Assembly (NCBI GenBank): GCA_038373865.1
Contig: JAXGGA010004717.1
Coordinates: 21,216 to 85,215, forward strand
Direction: 5' to 3'
Length of the DNA stretch: 64,000 bases
DNA from: Uloborus plumipes
Lineage: Eukaryota; Arthropoda; Arachnida; Araneae; Uloboridae
The translations under genes and the position numbers were made by a program. The notes under the pieces were generated by a model that did no database searches, was not told the origin of the DNA, and worked only from the letters and a program-made list of their open reading frames with translations. Shown piece after piece: positions 23,493-34,227 of this stretch (position 1 is its first letter; every line of letters begins with the position of its first letter).

Positions 23493-23713
23493 CATCATCA
23501 ATTACTTTTGATAGGATAATACTCCTTTCTCCCATATTCTTCAATTCTATAAAACATATGTAATATAAAGGAGTGCCGTCTTTCAAGATCATCTCTTAAG
23601 TTTCCAGAATTGTAACATCTATGCTTCTATATTTTATACACTTTACTATGAATCACATATTAAGACATCATAGCCGAAGCAAATTAACAGGGCTTTGCGT
23701 GTCTACCTATCCA

Positions 23714-25169
23714 TTAGGGTGGGGCGAAAAATAAAAAGTTTTTCAGATGAACTTCTAATAGTTGCCAAAAGTTGTCTTTGGTGATAGTTAGCTTTTGTGC
23801 AAAATTTGAGAAAAATCGGTTCATGTCTCCAGGGGGCGCTGCGATCGCAAAGTTTTACCATAGCTTTGTTATGGATTTTATGGTTAAAACTAGCTGCCAG
23901 GGCAGCTAGATTAGCTTCCTGCGGCATGTTGATGCATAACGTCTCCCCTCTCTAACTTTTACCTCATTCTGAAGTTATATTATTTGATATAATTTAATGT
24001 TCATTCGATTTCAAGACATACCACGCACGTGGCCCGGCGTTGCACGGGCACTTCGTCCCCTGAAAGTAGTGAGAAATTTTTTTTAAAGAAACTACTCCCC
24101 GCCAAGGCGGCTCGCTTACAGGCGCTTCACGCCTTTACTTTTTTCCTATATAAAAAAAATCATTCGAATTATTGAGATGCTTCACGCCTTCAAGATGGTG
24201 AGGAAAGTTTCAGTAAGTTCAGCTCGCTCAAAGGAAAAAAGCAGACATAGATACTCAGTTTTTAATATAAGTAGATGGCTCTTCAACAAATAAATGTTTC
24301 AAAATATTACCAGTAGCTAGCGATAAAAATTCTACGTAAGTGGCCCGCTTATGAGTTTCGTGTTTGATTTAGTTAAGCCTTCATTCAAAATTCTCATTAT
24401 CATTGTTATCACTGTTTCATAGCAACGACGGTTTGCAAGAATGGATTTCATATTTAATCATTTATTAGGCTTAATCGCTTTAAACTTGACTACTTATTAA
24501 TTGATATCTTCGCTTATTAAAATCGTATAATTATATAGATTGAAACTAATGAAGCCTGAAAAATTACCTATCTATCGGTACCTGGTTCGACTTTCAGCTC
24601 ATTGGCGTTCAGGAGAAAGAAGCGTGACAAAAAAAGATAGTTAGAAAGAAAGATAGAAAGAAAGATAGTTAGAAAGATACTCAGTTTTTAATATAAGTAG
24701 ATATCAAAAATAATGCCTTTAGCTAGACTCTTTGCGTTTTTTTTTTTACTCAAAAGATGTTTTCTTGCATTAAAAGTATATGAAATGACTCACAAACATT
24801 ATTTTATGTGATACATTTATATTTCAAAAAAAAATCACTTTTTTTCACGTTTTTGTTTCTTTTTAAATGCTTGAAATATAAATATATCATAAAAAATAAT
24901 TTTTTGTGAGTTATTTCATATGCTTTGAATGCATGAATATATCTTATGAGTAAAAAAATGCAATGAGATTAGCTAACGCCATTGTTTTTCATATTTTAAC
25001 CATAAAATCCCGATAAAAGCTATGATAAAACTTTGCGATCGCAGCGCCCCCTTAAGATATTAACCGATTTTTCTCAAATTTTGCACAAAAGCTAACTATC
25101 ACCAAAGACAACTTTTGGCAACTATTAGAAGTTGATCTGAAAAAATTTTTATTTTTCGCCTCACCCTAA
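23714..25169. mobile_element. TTAGGGTGG foldback element, interrupted by a Helitron
   Basis: Ends TTAGGGTGGGGCGAAAAATA and its complement (TTAGGGTGAGGCGAAAAAT) are flanked by TATCCATT at 23708-23715 and 25170-25177. The target duplication is therefore 6 bp (TATCCA) or 8 bp, depending on whether TT belongs to the element. The arms pair through ggcgctgcgatcgcaaagtt and beyond, so the original element of about 644 bp is nearly all hairpin. The left arm is split by the 812-bp Helitron at 23890-24701. An 8-bp duplication would fit the hAT superfamily; not proven. Confidence 0.85.
23890..24701 (-). mobile_element. Non-autonomous Helitron, copy 2, 812 bp, nested in foldback
   Basis: Same ends as copy 1: plus-strand CTAGCTGCCAGGGCAGCTAG at 23890-23909 and ...AAGTAGA before T at 24702. 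Flanks join as atggttaaaa | tatcaaaaataatg. The opposite foldback arm reads atggttaaaatatgaaaaac at the matching place, the uninterrupted site. The 5' terminal motif is again duplicated internally at 24250-24276. A gaaagatagaaagatag microsatellite-like tract near the 5' end differs in length from copy 1. Confidence 0.92.
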
Positions 25170-25177
25170 TATCCATT

Positions 25178-26040
25178 GTTTTAGCGTTGTTAAAAGCTTT
25201 GTTTTATACAGCCAATACCTATGATTCCTTTGTAGCTGATTCAAACATTTTTTCGTAAATCTTTACTGGAAGTCTTTTATCAAATTAATTTTCCAGATGA
25301 AAAGTAAGTTGTCTATATAAAGCTCATTTTTTTTTAATTTAATATCCTTGTACAAAACTAGAAAACTATTTTCTCCCAACAAATCGATAAATGGTGTTCA
25401 GATTGCCTCAAAAAAGTGACTGGTAAAGCTAAGAAAATAAACTGAGAGAGGTAGGAAAATTCAATAAAAATTCTTTTTGACTTTTTTTTTTTTTAATTTC
25501 AGATGGAAAGACCTACTAAAATTGTAGATTTATTTTATTCCTTCTTTTTATGAAACGGTAAATTTCAAAGATGAGGGGAAAACAGATTTATTTGCTTTTC
25601 AAACAAAACTTACATACACATTTTTTTACTTTTCTTTGGGTTTTCAGGCCAAATTGCTGCTTTTTTACTGCTTTTCGTTCTTTTATTTTATAGTATTTTT
25701 CTTTTCGGCAGGTCTCTAAATAAATTTTGTTGAAGAGTCGATGAAAAAAAGGAGATACATTCCAGATAAATTTCTGACTTTTCATTGAATTTAAAACTGA
25801 GGACGTTTATCTATACATAAAAATGTCTCTTTGGAATACTCAAATGCTAGTTTAAATACACAAATATGATATAAGCACACGAGAAAACAAAAAGAATTTT
25901 TTTAATAAACTGAAAACCCTTATCAATTATGTATCTTAACAGAATAGGTGTTCGTGCAGTCGCTTTCCCGTAAAAGCAAAAATAAAACAAATTAAAGAAA
26001 AATACAGTTATGAATTTAGGCTAAGTTGTATTTTAAAAAT
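25178..26040. other. AT-rich sequence without gene
   Basis: Short chance frames only; T and A runs. Confidence 0.5.
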
Positions 26041-26041
26041 A

Positions 26042-26115
26042 CAGTAGAACATCATTAATCCGGACTAATAAGGAATCCAATCGACCAGTTGTCCGGATTA
26101 ATTGAAGTCCGAATG
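26042..26115 (+). mobile_element. pogo/Tigger-like terminal fragment
   Basis: TA then CAGTAGAACATCATTAATCC, with an inner echo gttgtccggattaattgaagt. The partner end was not found. Confidence 0.55.
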
Positions 26116-27353
26116 AAACAAAATAATGTGAATCAGCCATGTTTTATAAACTATCTCATACAAAATTACATCTGATGCATAGATTTGTGCAATCATGCCT
26201 AATGATTGGAAATTAAGTGGAAATTCAAAATTTGAAAAAAAAAAAAAAAAAAAAAATAGTGATGCATGGAGCATTTAGAAATTTTGCTAATTTTTTTAAA
26301 ATTTCGAATTAAAAAAAATCATTGTTTTTGAAATAATTTCTTTTTGTGCTTTTAGCTGTAGAAATATACAAGCGCACAAAGTTTTAGACATATAGATCAA
26401 TAATTGAAAAAAAAGAAAAAAACATTTTTTGTGTCCACTGTAGCCTTAATTGACTTTCCATAGGGAATCTTATCCCAAATTTCTCTGTTATCTTAACTCA
26501 ACATTGGGATAAGATGCTGAACTGCAAACCTTTACACATTATTATCATTTTTAGGTAAAAAATAGTTTTTCAAAGAGAAAAGTAGTTTGCTGTTATTCAT
26601 CAAAATTCATATATCGTAAATGAAACAGTTGATAAGAAATGAAACCAAAGCGGTATTTTATATAAAACAAAGATAAAATTTACGGCGTCTGCCCCCAATC
26701 TATTCTGCGAGTCTTTCATGAATACTGTTAAAGGAATAATTAAAAAAAAACATCTATCAACAATACGAAAACAATTTATTTGCACCGTGTGTTTTGTAAT
26801 GTTTTTAATCATCATAACAAGGAAAAAAACAATTTAAGTTTAAAAATCAATAGTTTAAAAGAAACGAAATTTTTGCTTTAAGGAATATGCTCAAATGAAT
26901 CTCTTTTGTTATTTTTCGTAAGCGAATTCTTAGCTTCCTTTAAATAAGAAAATAAATCTTAAACTCTATTATTGGCAAACAACTTTACATAAAACAACAC
27001 TCTTTCAAAGTCTCGAGCAATTTTTTCACCAATTTGACTGTCAAAAAACTTTAGGATTATTTGATACTAAAAATAGATCTTAAATCATTTATTCTGTGTG
27101 CAGAGAGCTTAAAAGCAGAATATCTGCTCAAAAAAGGACATCGTTTATCTTTTTGTCGGCTTATGAAGAATCCGAACACGTGTCTTTGAAAATAACCTCG
27201 AAGTCTTTCAATTGATTTTCAACTTTCTTAAGGCATTATTTTTTGAAGTAAAGGCACAAAATCAATTGACGAATTTTTTTGTCTTACTTGACATTGGTAA
27301 TAAGTTTTTCTTATGATTGAATATTCCGATGAAATTCTTGAAAAGGACTTATT
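26116..27353. other. AT-rich sequence without gene
   Basis: An A run at about 26236-26256; short frames without domains. Nothing supported. Confidence 0.5.
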
Positions 27354-28298
27354 CTAAGCAGTAAACACAGCCCGAATATTCTGATTTATTTTTGCAAGTG
27401 AATTAGTTTGCAGGTGTATTAACAGAAGATTTATTAATTTATTTTTTAAAACTAGATATTTTCTGCCACAAAAGTGCTCTTTTTGAGTAAAATATATAAT
27501 GGCTGGGGAGCTATTTTGGACAACTCCTTCTGCATCAAGCACAAAAGACAAATTATTTAATTTTAACCAGGTAATCCAGATTATTAATTTATTTTTTAAA
27601 AGGAGATATTTTCTGCCACAAAAGTGCTCTTTTTGAGTAAAATATATAATGGCTGGGGAGTTATTTTGGACAACTCCTTCTGCATCAAGCACAAAAGACC
27701 AATCATTTAATTTTAACCAGGTAATCCAGCTTATTAATTTATTTTTTAAAAGGAGATATTTTCTGCCACAAAAGTGCTCTTTTTGAGTAAAATATATAAT
27801 GGCTGGGGAGCTATTTTGGACAACTCCTTCTGCATCAAGCACAAAAGACCAATCATTTAATTTTAACCAGGTAATCCAGGTTATTAATTTATTTTTTAAA
27901 AGGATATATTTTCTGCCACAAAAGTGCTCTTTTTGAGTAAAATATATAATGGCTGGGGAGCTATTTTGGACAACAACCTTTTCTGCATCAAGCACAAAAG
28001 ACCAATCATTTAATTTTAACCAGGTAATCCAGGTTATTAATTTATTTTTTAAAAGGATATATTTTCTGCCACAAAAGTGCTCTTTTTGAGTAAAATATAT
28101 AATGGCTGGGGAGCTATTTTGGACAACAACCTTTTCTGCATCAAGCACAAAAGACCAATCATTTAATTTTAACCAGGTAATCCAGGTTATTAATTTATTT
28201 TTTAAAAGGAGATATTTTCTGCCACAAAAGTGCTCTTTTTGAGTAAAATATATAATGGCTGGGGAGCTATTTTGGACAACTCCTTCTGCATCAAGCAC
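27354..28298 (-). CDS. Open frame across six minisatellite units, probably not a gene
   Basis: Because unit lengths of 150 and 153 are divisible by three, the minus strand stays open for 314 codons. It reads a 50-51-residue repeat containing KLNDWSFVLDAE, VVQNSSPAIIYFTQKEHFCG and RKYLLLKNKLITWITW. The frame breaks in the units beyond 28298, where a TA insertion adds two bases. No promoter, signal peptide or known repeat family was recognised. The peptide is not low-complexity, so an amplified exon fragment is possible. Otherwise it is chance openness of a homogenised array. Confidence 0.25.
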   Translation of the reverse strand: MLDAEGVVQNSSPAIIYFTQKEHFCGRKYLLLKNKLITWITWLKLNDWSFVLDAEKVVVQNSSPAIIYFTQKEHFCGRKYILLKNKLITWITWLKLNDWSFVLDAEKVVVQNSSPAIIYFTQKEHFCGRKYILLKNKLITWITWLKLNDWSFVLDAEGVVQNSSPAIIYFTQKEHFCGRKYLLLKNKLISWITWLKLNDWSFVLDAEGVVQNNSPAIIYFTQKEHFCGRKYLLLKNKLIIWITWLKLNNLSFVLDAEGVVQNSSPAIIYFTQKEHFCGRKYLVLKNKLINLLLIHLQTNSLAKINQNIRAVFTA

Positions 28299-29085
28299 AA
28301 AAGACCAATCATTTAATTTTAACCAGGTAATCCAGGTTATTAATTTATTTTTTAAAAGGAGATATTTTCTGCCACAAAAGTGCTCTTTTTGAGTAAAATA
28401 TATATAATGGCTGGGGAGCTATTTTGGACAACTCCTTCTGCATCAAGCACAAAAGACCAATCATTTAATTTTAACCAGGTAATCCAGGTTATTAATTTAT
28501 TTTTTAAAAGGATATATTTTCTGCCACAAAAGTGCTCTTTTTGAGTAAAATATATATTGGCTGGGGAGCTATTTTGGACAACAACCTTTTCTGCATCAAG
28601 CACAAAAGACCAATCATTTAATTTTAACCAGGTAATCCAGGTTATTAATTTATTTTTTAAAAGGAGATATTTTCTGCCACAAAAGTGCTCTTTTTGAGTA
28701 AAATATATATAATGGCTGGGGAGCTATTTTGGACAACTCCTTCTGCATCAAGCACAAAAGACCAATCATTTAATTTTAACCAGGTAATCCAGGTTATTAA
28801 TTTATTTTTTAAAAGGATATATTTTCTGCCACAAAAGTTCTCTTTTTGAGTAAAATATATAATGGCTGGGGAGCTATTTTGGACAACTCCTTCTGCATCA
28901 AGCACAAAAGACCAATCATTTAATTTTAACCAGGTAATCCAGGTTATTAATTAATTTTTAAAAGGAGATATTTTCTGCCATAAAAGTGCTCTTTTTGAGT
29001 AAAATATATCTGGGGGCTATTTGGACAATTCATTCTGCATCAAGCGCAAAAGACCAATTATTTAATTTTAACCAGGTAATCACCA
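27431..29085. repeat. 150-153-bp minisatellite, eleven units
   Basis: The landmark ctgccacaaaagtgctcttt is found at 27463, 27613, 27763, 27913, 28066, 28219, 28369, 28521, 28674, 28826 and 28975. Periods are 150 (four times), 153 (three times), 152 (twice) and 149. The +3 variants come from a caaccttttc/ctccttc difference, the +2 variants from an extra TA in aaaatatata. The first and last units are diverged, the central ones almost identical, which is the pattern of unequal exchange. Confidence 0.95.
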
Positions 29086-30226
29086 CTAGAGAATGTCTAT
29101 TGTTTTAAATTCGAAATTTTCCCCTCGAATGTGTGCAAACTTAACTTCTGCTACGTTTATACCACAAAATTTTGAATCAAAGCAACTCAGCAGATTAAAT
29201 AATCAAGCGAAACTTTTTTTTCAATACGATTCCAAAAATCTTTAGTAGGGTAAATGAAAAGTCATTGGAATGGTTAAGGGATTATTTTAATTTGTATTTA
29301 AATGTTGCCGTCGTAATTCTCTGAAAAAACTACTTCTAACGGAGTTAGAGCGGTTACCATTTATATAAGATAAACCTGCCCATCATTGGATGGGTGAACT
29401 AAACTAGTCATTTACCCTATCTACAGATTATAAGTAAATATTATAACAAAAAGATAGTTTTTCTTAAGGAAAAAATATAAAACGCAATCAGTTGAAATTT
29501 GCATTTTTCAGCAGGAATGTTAATAAAAACATGAGTGAAAGATATTTGCAAGGGAGAAGTTTTAATGAAAAACCGAGCTAAAATGAAGGAAAAAAAATAG
29601 GTTGTAAACTAAGAGCTAACGTAATCCTAATTAATTAAAGTTTCAGAAAGCGTTATTTCTTTGAAACTAAACAAATGGTCATTTTAAAGTTTACAAATAC
29701 CTTTGTGCTATTGAAGAAAAAAATTACAACGTTAAGGAGGCACAAATAAGCAGGGATACTGCAGACACATGCTTTGGCGTTACAAGGAACGCCTTTTACA
29801 ATGCAAAAAAAAAAAAAAAAGAGCTTATGGATGCACAGACATCCGACAAAAGCAACGGAAACAGAAGCGAACAGCTTAAAAAGCAAACATAGGGAACCCG
29901 ACATGAAGAACCCGAACACAAATTTAAGCCAAAAAAGATCTAATGGGAAAATAAAGATTGAACAGAAGCTTACTGGAAAGAAAGAAATCTATTGGCGACA
30001 CGATAATCCAAAAGGCTAACATTAAAAAAAAAAAAAAAAAAAAAATAATAATAAAAACACCAAGCTAAAACTGTTAACCGCAAGAACAAAAAAAAAAAAA
30101 AAAATAGCTGAATGAAAGAAAGGGAACCAGTAAATGAAGAAAGCAAAAAGGAAAATAAAGACAAGTAGAAAACAGGAAAAATGCCATCAAAATCAGAGAA
30201 ATAAATTAGAAAGGGAAAAGGCAAAA
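29086..30226. other. AT-rich sequence downstream of the Penelope-like fragment
   Basis: A runs at 29804, 30023 and 30090. A-rich purine sequence from 29780 to 30220 may be the 3' untranslated part of the Penelope-like element on the minus strand. No gene. Confidence 0.4.
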
Positions 30227-30615
30227 TTATACAAATAGATGCCAAACAGCAGAAAAATAAGGAATAGTACTGAGATCGTTAACTAAGTCAGAACTGTTTT
30301 TCAAAATATGGAAGGATTCCCCAAAATCAAGATCTGATGAGTTGGGGCATTTTTGGACAATTTGAAAAGAATTAAAACCGAAGGAATGATTCTTTTCCCA
30401 ACAATGTTGCTCAAACTAGACTTATTCAATTGTTGCTTATTTACATGATTCTGATGTTCCTTTAAGCGGAATTTCAAAGCACATCGCGTTTGTCCGATAT
30501 AAGAGGGATTGCAATTACAATTAATTTTATAAATACCACAACTGTTATGAGGATGAATGGGATCTTTAAGAAAAGAGAAGCATAGCTTATTCACAGGAGA
30601 GAATGCCTTATGCAT
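30227..30615 (-). pseudogene. Penelope-like element, GIY-YIG endonuclease C-terminus
   Basis: Minus-strand fragment of the endonuclease domain that follows the reverse transcriptase in Penelope-like retroelements. Visible: KDPIHPHNSCGIYKINCNC, then the SYIGQTRCALKFRLKEHQNH core with the catalytic GIY...YIG pair and Arg. After SLSN the frame shifts by one base and continues as QHCWEKNHSFGFNSF, QIVQKCPNSSDLDFGESF and ILKNSSDLVNDLSTIPYFSA to a stop at 30227-30229. The HCWEKNHSF motif is the usual continuation in this family. The reverse transcriptase part is missing; upstream the sequence meets a MITE copy at about 30626. Dead fragment. Confidence 0.88.
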
Positions 30616-30625
30616 AAACTATGTT

Positions 30626-30856
30626 TCTCTGGAACCTCTGCTGCCAGTATTATACTATTGTTTTTACAGCGTAATACAGCTAATGTTGTGACAATTAACT
30701 GTACGATTGTGGTAATAAACTGTAAAATTGCTGCTCTACAATAATAAGCTGTAAAATTGCTAGTTTTACAGTTTATTGCTGTGCATTTTACAGTTTTAAA
30801 CTGGAACCTCTTCTGCCAGTATTATACTGTAAAAACAGCAGTTTACTTTTGCAGTG
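30626..30856 (-). mobile_element. cactgcaaa MITE family, copy 3 (minus, one end truncated)
   Basis: The right end aaaacagcagtttacttttg-cagtg before TA is the complement of the family's left end. The left side starts inside the element at ctggaacctctgctgccag, next to the Penelope-like fragment. Confidence 0.8.
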
Positions 30857-31465
30857 TATCGCGGTACGTTATTGGCTAAGTAAAAACAAGTTATTCTCAT
30901 TCTCAGTTTAGAAACTGTTGAATCAAAGTCGAAGCGAACTAAAACCGTGCTGAGAGTCAAAGAGCCAACACAATGTGGGATCAATGTTTATGTTTTAACT
31001 GGTGCGTAATTTATTGGTGATTGGTGCGATGAGTTATAGATTCAGTCCCAAGCAGCACAAAGGCGTTCAAAACACGTTCTGCAACACGTACAGAGCGCAC
31101 CAGCCGGCACGTTCAAAGCACGTTCTCGCAGCACGTGTTGTCAACGTCTATGTGTCTCATCGATCGATGGTAATATGACACGTCGAAATCTGGTGTTGAC
31201 CACCTTTTTTTGTCCCAGTTTTGAACGTGGAATGATAGGTTATATTTAGGTTCTGGAAATACGTTTGTTTTCAGTGCTCCCCAGCTGAAAAAGTATACTG
31301 CGTATACCCCACTATCCGGTGGCCGCGACGTGTTTTAACCGTGACGTCATTTTTGATCCACCATTTTTGATCCATGATCGTCGCCATCTTGCTTTTAATT
31401 ATTTAATTACTTTATTTATTTAATTTAACTATTTATTATTTAATTACTTTGAATTTAATATATTC

Positions 31466-31549
31466 ACTCCGCGGGATTCGAACGCGGGTCCCTTGCGACT
31501 ACAGCAGGAGTCGCTAACCACTATACGCCACTCGATCTCAACGAGGGAG
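31466..31549 (-). other. tRNA-like A/B-box module in E copy 1
   Basis: The minus strand reads tggcgtatagtggttagcga (A-box-like) and, about 45 nt on, acccgcgttcgaatcccgcg (B-box). An AT-rich tail follows toward 31395. The 5' acceptor half is missing, so this is a SINE-type promoter and not a tRNA gene. The same module is in copies 2 and 3. CGCCATCT at 31382-31389 and 31589-31596 may be an old target duplication. Confidence 0.6.
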
Positions 31550-31827
31550 AAAAATAATACTTTAAATGGAAATTTTTTTTGCAGGAGGCGCCATCTATGA
31601 AAGACTAAGGGCGTAAATCATATAATTTTATTAGTATGAATGTAATGCTTTTTTACTGAAATGCATGCAAATCTGATTAGGATCTTGGGAGAAAGAGTTG
31701 TTAAGGATAAAACTTAAAGTTTCTGCAGATATGATTCCTCTTCCCTTTCTAAAAAGCAGCAATTCACGACCTCAATTCTGAGAAATTAAGCACCTCCTTA
31801 AGCACTGAAATGACACCGTGATAATAT

Positions 31828-32561
31828 CAGGGCTGCAGAGTCGGAGCAAAAATGGTCGACTCCGACTCCCGACTCCTGCTTTTTTTAAAATTATTTATTT
31901 TTTTTCCCAAATGTGAAGAGGGAAAAACCCTAAACAAAGGTTGAAATATTAAGTTCATTTTTAAAAGTTTCGTTTTTATTCATGGTCGTAGCCAGGCCTC
32001 ACTTTAGGGGGGGGGGAGCAAGCTGGGGTACCCCAGTTGAAGGTCATGGGAGGTCATTGTGACCTCTCAAAAAGTTCAATTTGGTCATGAATTCTCGCAG
32101 GTAATTTCACCACATTTACCTCAATTCTCGGAGATCACTGTGACCTCCCAAAATGTTCATTTTCTCCAGAGCAAATGACAAGTGCCGCTCTTGTCATTTG
32201 ACTCCGTACAAAACTAATCCTTTTCTTGTTAAATGGCCAGATTTTATTTTAACACAATGCATTTTTGCTGCAAATATTTTTTATTATCTTGCATAAGCCC
32301 ATACATAGCAATTCGTTTCACAAAGCAGACCCGCCATTTTGAAGCCCTTTTTAATGATCCTAGATGCTTAGGATTTGGATATTGGACGCTGAAAATTTGT
32401 ATCTGTTAGTTTCAAAGACATGTTTTCACCACCATAAAATTTCATCGAAATCGGAAGTGGTTGGAGTCGGAGTCGGAGTCGACATGTTTTTCAGCGACTC
32501 CGGCTCCGACTCCTTTAGTCCAAAATCAGTCCGACTCCGACTCTTCGACTCCGACGCCCTG
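31828..32561. mobile_element. hAT MITE nested in E copy 1, 734 bp
   Basis: Ends CAGGGCTGCAGAGTCGGAG and complement (ccgacgccctg). Flanked by GATAATAT at 31820-31827 and 32562-32569, an 8-bp duplication diagnostic for hAT. The subterminal regions are runs of gactccgactcc. No transposase. Confidence 0.93.
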
Positions 32562-32569
32562 GATAATAT

Positions 32570-32900
32570 TACTGTTTTTGCACGTCAAATATCACGTTCC
32601 TTAAGCACTGAAATGACACCGTGATAATATTACTGTTTTTGCACGTCAAATATCACGTTCCTTAAGCACTGAAATGACACCGTGATAATATTACTGTTTT
32701 TGCACGTCAAATATCACGTTCCTTAAGCACTGAAATGACACCGTGATAATATTACTGTTTTTGCACGTCAAATATCACGTTCCTTAAGCACCGAAATGAC
32801 ACCGTGAAAATATTACTGTTTTTGCACGTCAAATATCACGTTCTTTAAGCACTGAAATGACACCGTGATAATATTACTGTTTTTGCACGTCGAATATAAC
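32570..32900. repeat. 61-bp tandem units of element E, copy 1
   Basis: About five units of ttaagcactgaaatgacacc-gtgataatattactgttttt, with another unit left of the hAT at about 31797. They carry the GATAATAT target word used by the hAT. Confidence 0.9.
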
Positions 32901-33092
32901 GTTCAAGGGACACTTAGCACCGTTATTTGACCAATAACACCATTTTTGCACCAAATTTGAACGTTCTGGTGCTGCTGGGGTAGGGGAAGACCGCCTATAT
33001 TGGACCCCCTAAGAACAGGAGGCCTGTTTCGCTCAATGTGAAGCAAAACAGAAATGCAAAATAGGGCATGAATTTAATCAAGAACCACCCTA

Positions 33093-34227
33093 CCCAAGCA
33101 GCACAAAAGCGTTTAAAACACGTTCTGCAACACGTACAGAGCGCACCAGCCGGCACGTTCAAAACACGTTCTCGCAGCACGTGTTGTCAACGTCTATGTG
33201 TCTCATCGATCGATGGTAATATGACACGTCGAAATCTGGTGTTGACCACCTTTTTTTGTCCCAGTTTTGAACGTGGAATGATAGGTTATATTTAGGTTCT
33301 GGAAATACGTTTGTTTTCAGTGCTCCCCAGCTAAAACAGTATACTACGTATACCCCACTATCCGGGGCCGTGACGTGTTTTAACCGTGACGTCATTTTTG
33401 ATCCACCATTTTTGATCCATGATCGTCGCCATCTTGGTTTTAATTATTTAATTACTTAATTTATTTCATTTAATTATTGATTTAATTTAATTATTACCTT
33501 TGAATTTAATATATTCACTCCGCGGGATTCGAACGCGGGTCCCTTGCGACTCCAGTCGGTCACGCTAACCACTAGACGCTACTTGATCGTATCGAGGGAG
33601 AAAAATAATACTTTAAAAGAAATTTTTTTTGCAGGAGGCGCCATCTATGAAAGACTAAGGGCGTAAATCATATCATTTTATTAGTATGAATATAATGTTT
33701 TTTTACTGAAATGCATGCAAATCTGATTAGGATCTTGGGAGAAAGAGTTGTTTAGGATAAAACTTAAAGTTTCTGCAGATATGATTCCTCCCCCCTTTCT
33801 AAAAAGCAGCAATTCACGACCTCAATTCTGAGAAATTAAGCACCTCCTTAAGCACTGAAATGACACCGTGATAATATTACTGTTTTTGCACGTCAAATAT
33901 CGCGTTTCTTAAGCACTGAAATGACGCCGTGATAATATTACTGTTTTTACACGTCAAATATCACGTTCCTTAAGCACTGAAATGACACCGTGATAATATT
34001 ACTGTTTTTGCACGTCAAATACCACGTTCCTTAAACACTGAAATGACACCGTGATAATATTACTGTTTTTGCACGTCAAACATCACGTACTTTAAGCACT
34101 GAAATGACACCGTGATAATATTACTGTTTTTGCACGTCGAATATAACGTTCAAGGGACACTTAGCACCGTTATTTGACTAATAACACCATTTTTGCACCA
34201 AATTTGAACGTTCTGGTGCTGCTGGGG
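33093..34227. mobile_element. Element E, copy 2 (1.14 kb, empty of hAT)
   Basis: Same ends and order as copy 1 but the 61-bp array (about 33846-34140) is uninterrupted, so this copy preserves the pre-insertion site. tRNA-like module at 33517-33600. It lies 112 bp downstream of copy 1 in the same orientation. Confidence 0.87.
33517..33600 (-). other. tRNA-like A/B-box module in E copy 2
   Basis: Minus strand gcgtctagtggttagcgtga and acccgcgttcgaatcccgcg. Anticodon arm differs from copies 1 and 3, so it is not under tRNA constraint. Confidence 0.55.

Larger units (their letters stand above)
31047..32980. mobile_element. Element E, copy 1 (1.93 kb, with nested hAT)
   Basis: Ends CCCAAGCAGCACAAAGGCGT and, reverse complemented, CCCCAGCAGCACCAGAACGT share CCC-AGCAGCAC and CGTTCAAA. 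Order inside: a conserved 5' block with cacgttctcgcagcacgtgt, a tRNA-like module, a unique block, then 61-bp tandem units (ttaagcactgaaatgacacc) interrupted by a hAT MITE at 31828-32561. No transposase is seen. The target duplication is not clear in this copy. Superfamily unknown. Confidence 0.85.

Noticed and set aside
27431..29085. CRISPR-like array
   Set aside because: Units are 150 bp with no unique spacers, in eukaryotic DNA; an ordinary minisatellite.
31466..31549. Functional tRNA gene
   Set aside because: The 5' acceptor half does not pair with the 3' part, the anticodon arm is inconsistent among three copies, and it sits inside a mobile element.
32364..32624. 86-codon frame (and its twin at 37819-38085)
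   Set aside because: Lies in the repetitive gactccgactcc end of the hAT MITE and the 61-bp array; no domain.
33068..33395. Overlapping frames of 75-78 codons at the start of element E
   Set aside because: The frames are not kept open consistently among the three E copies and show no domain.
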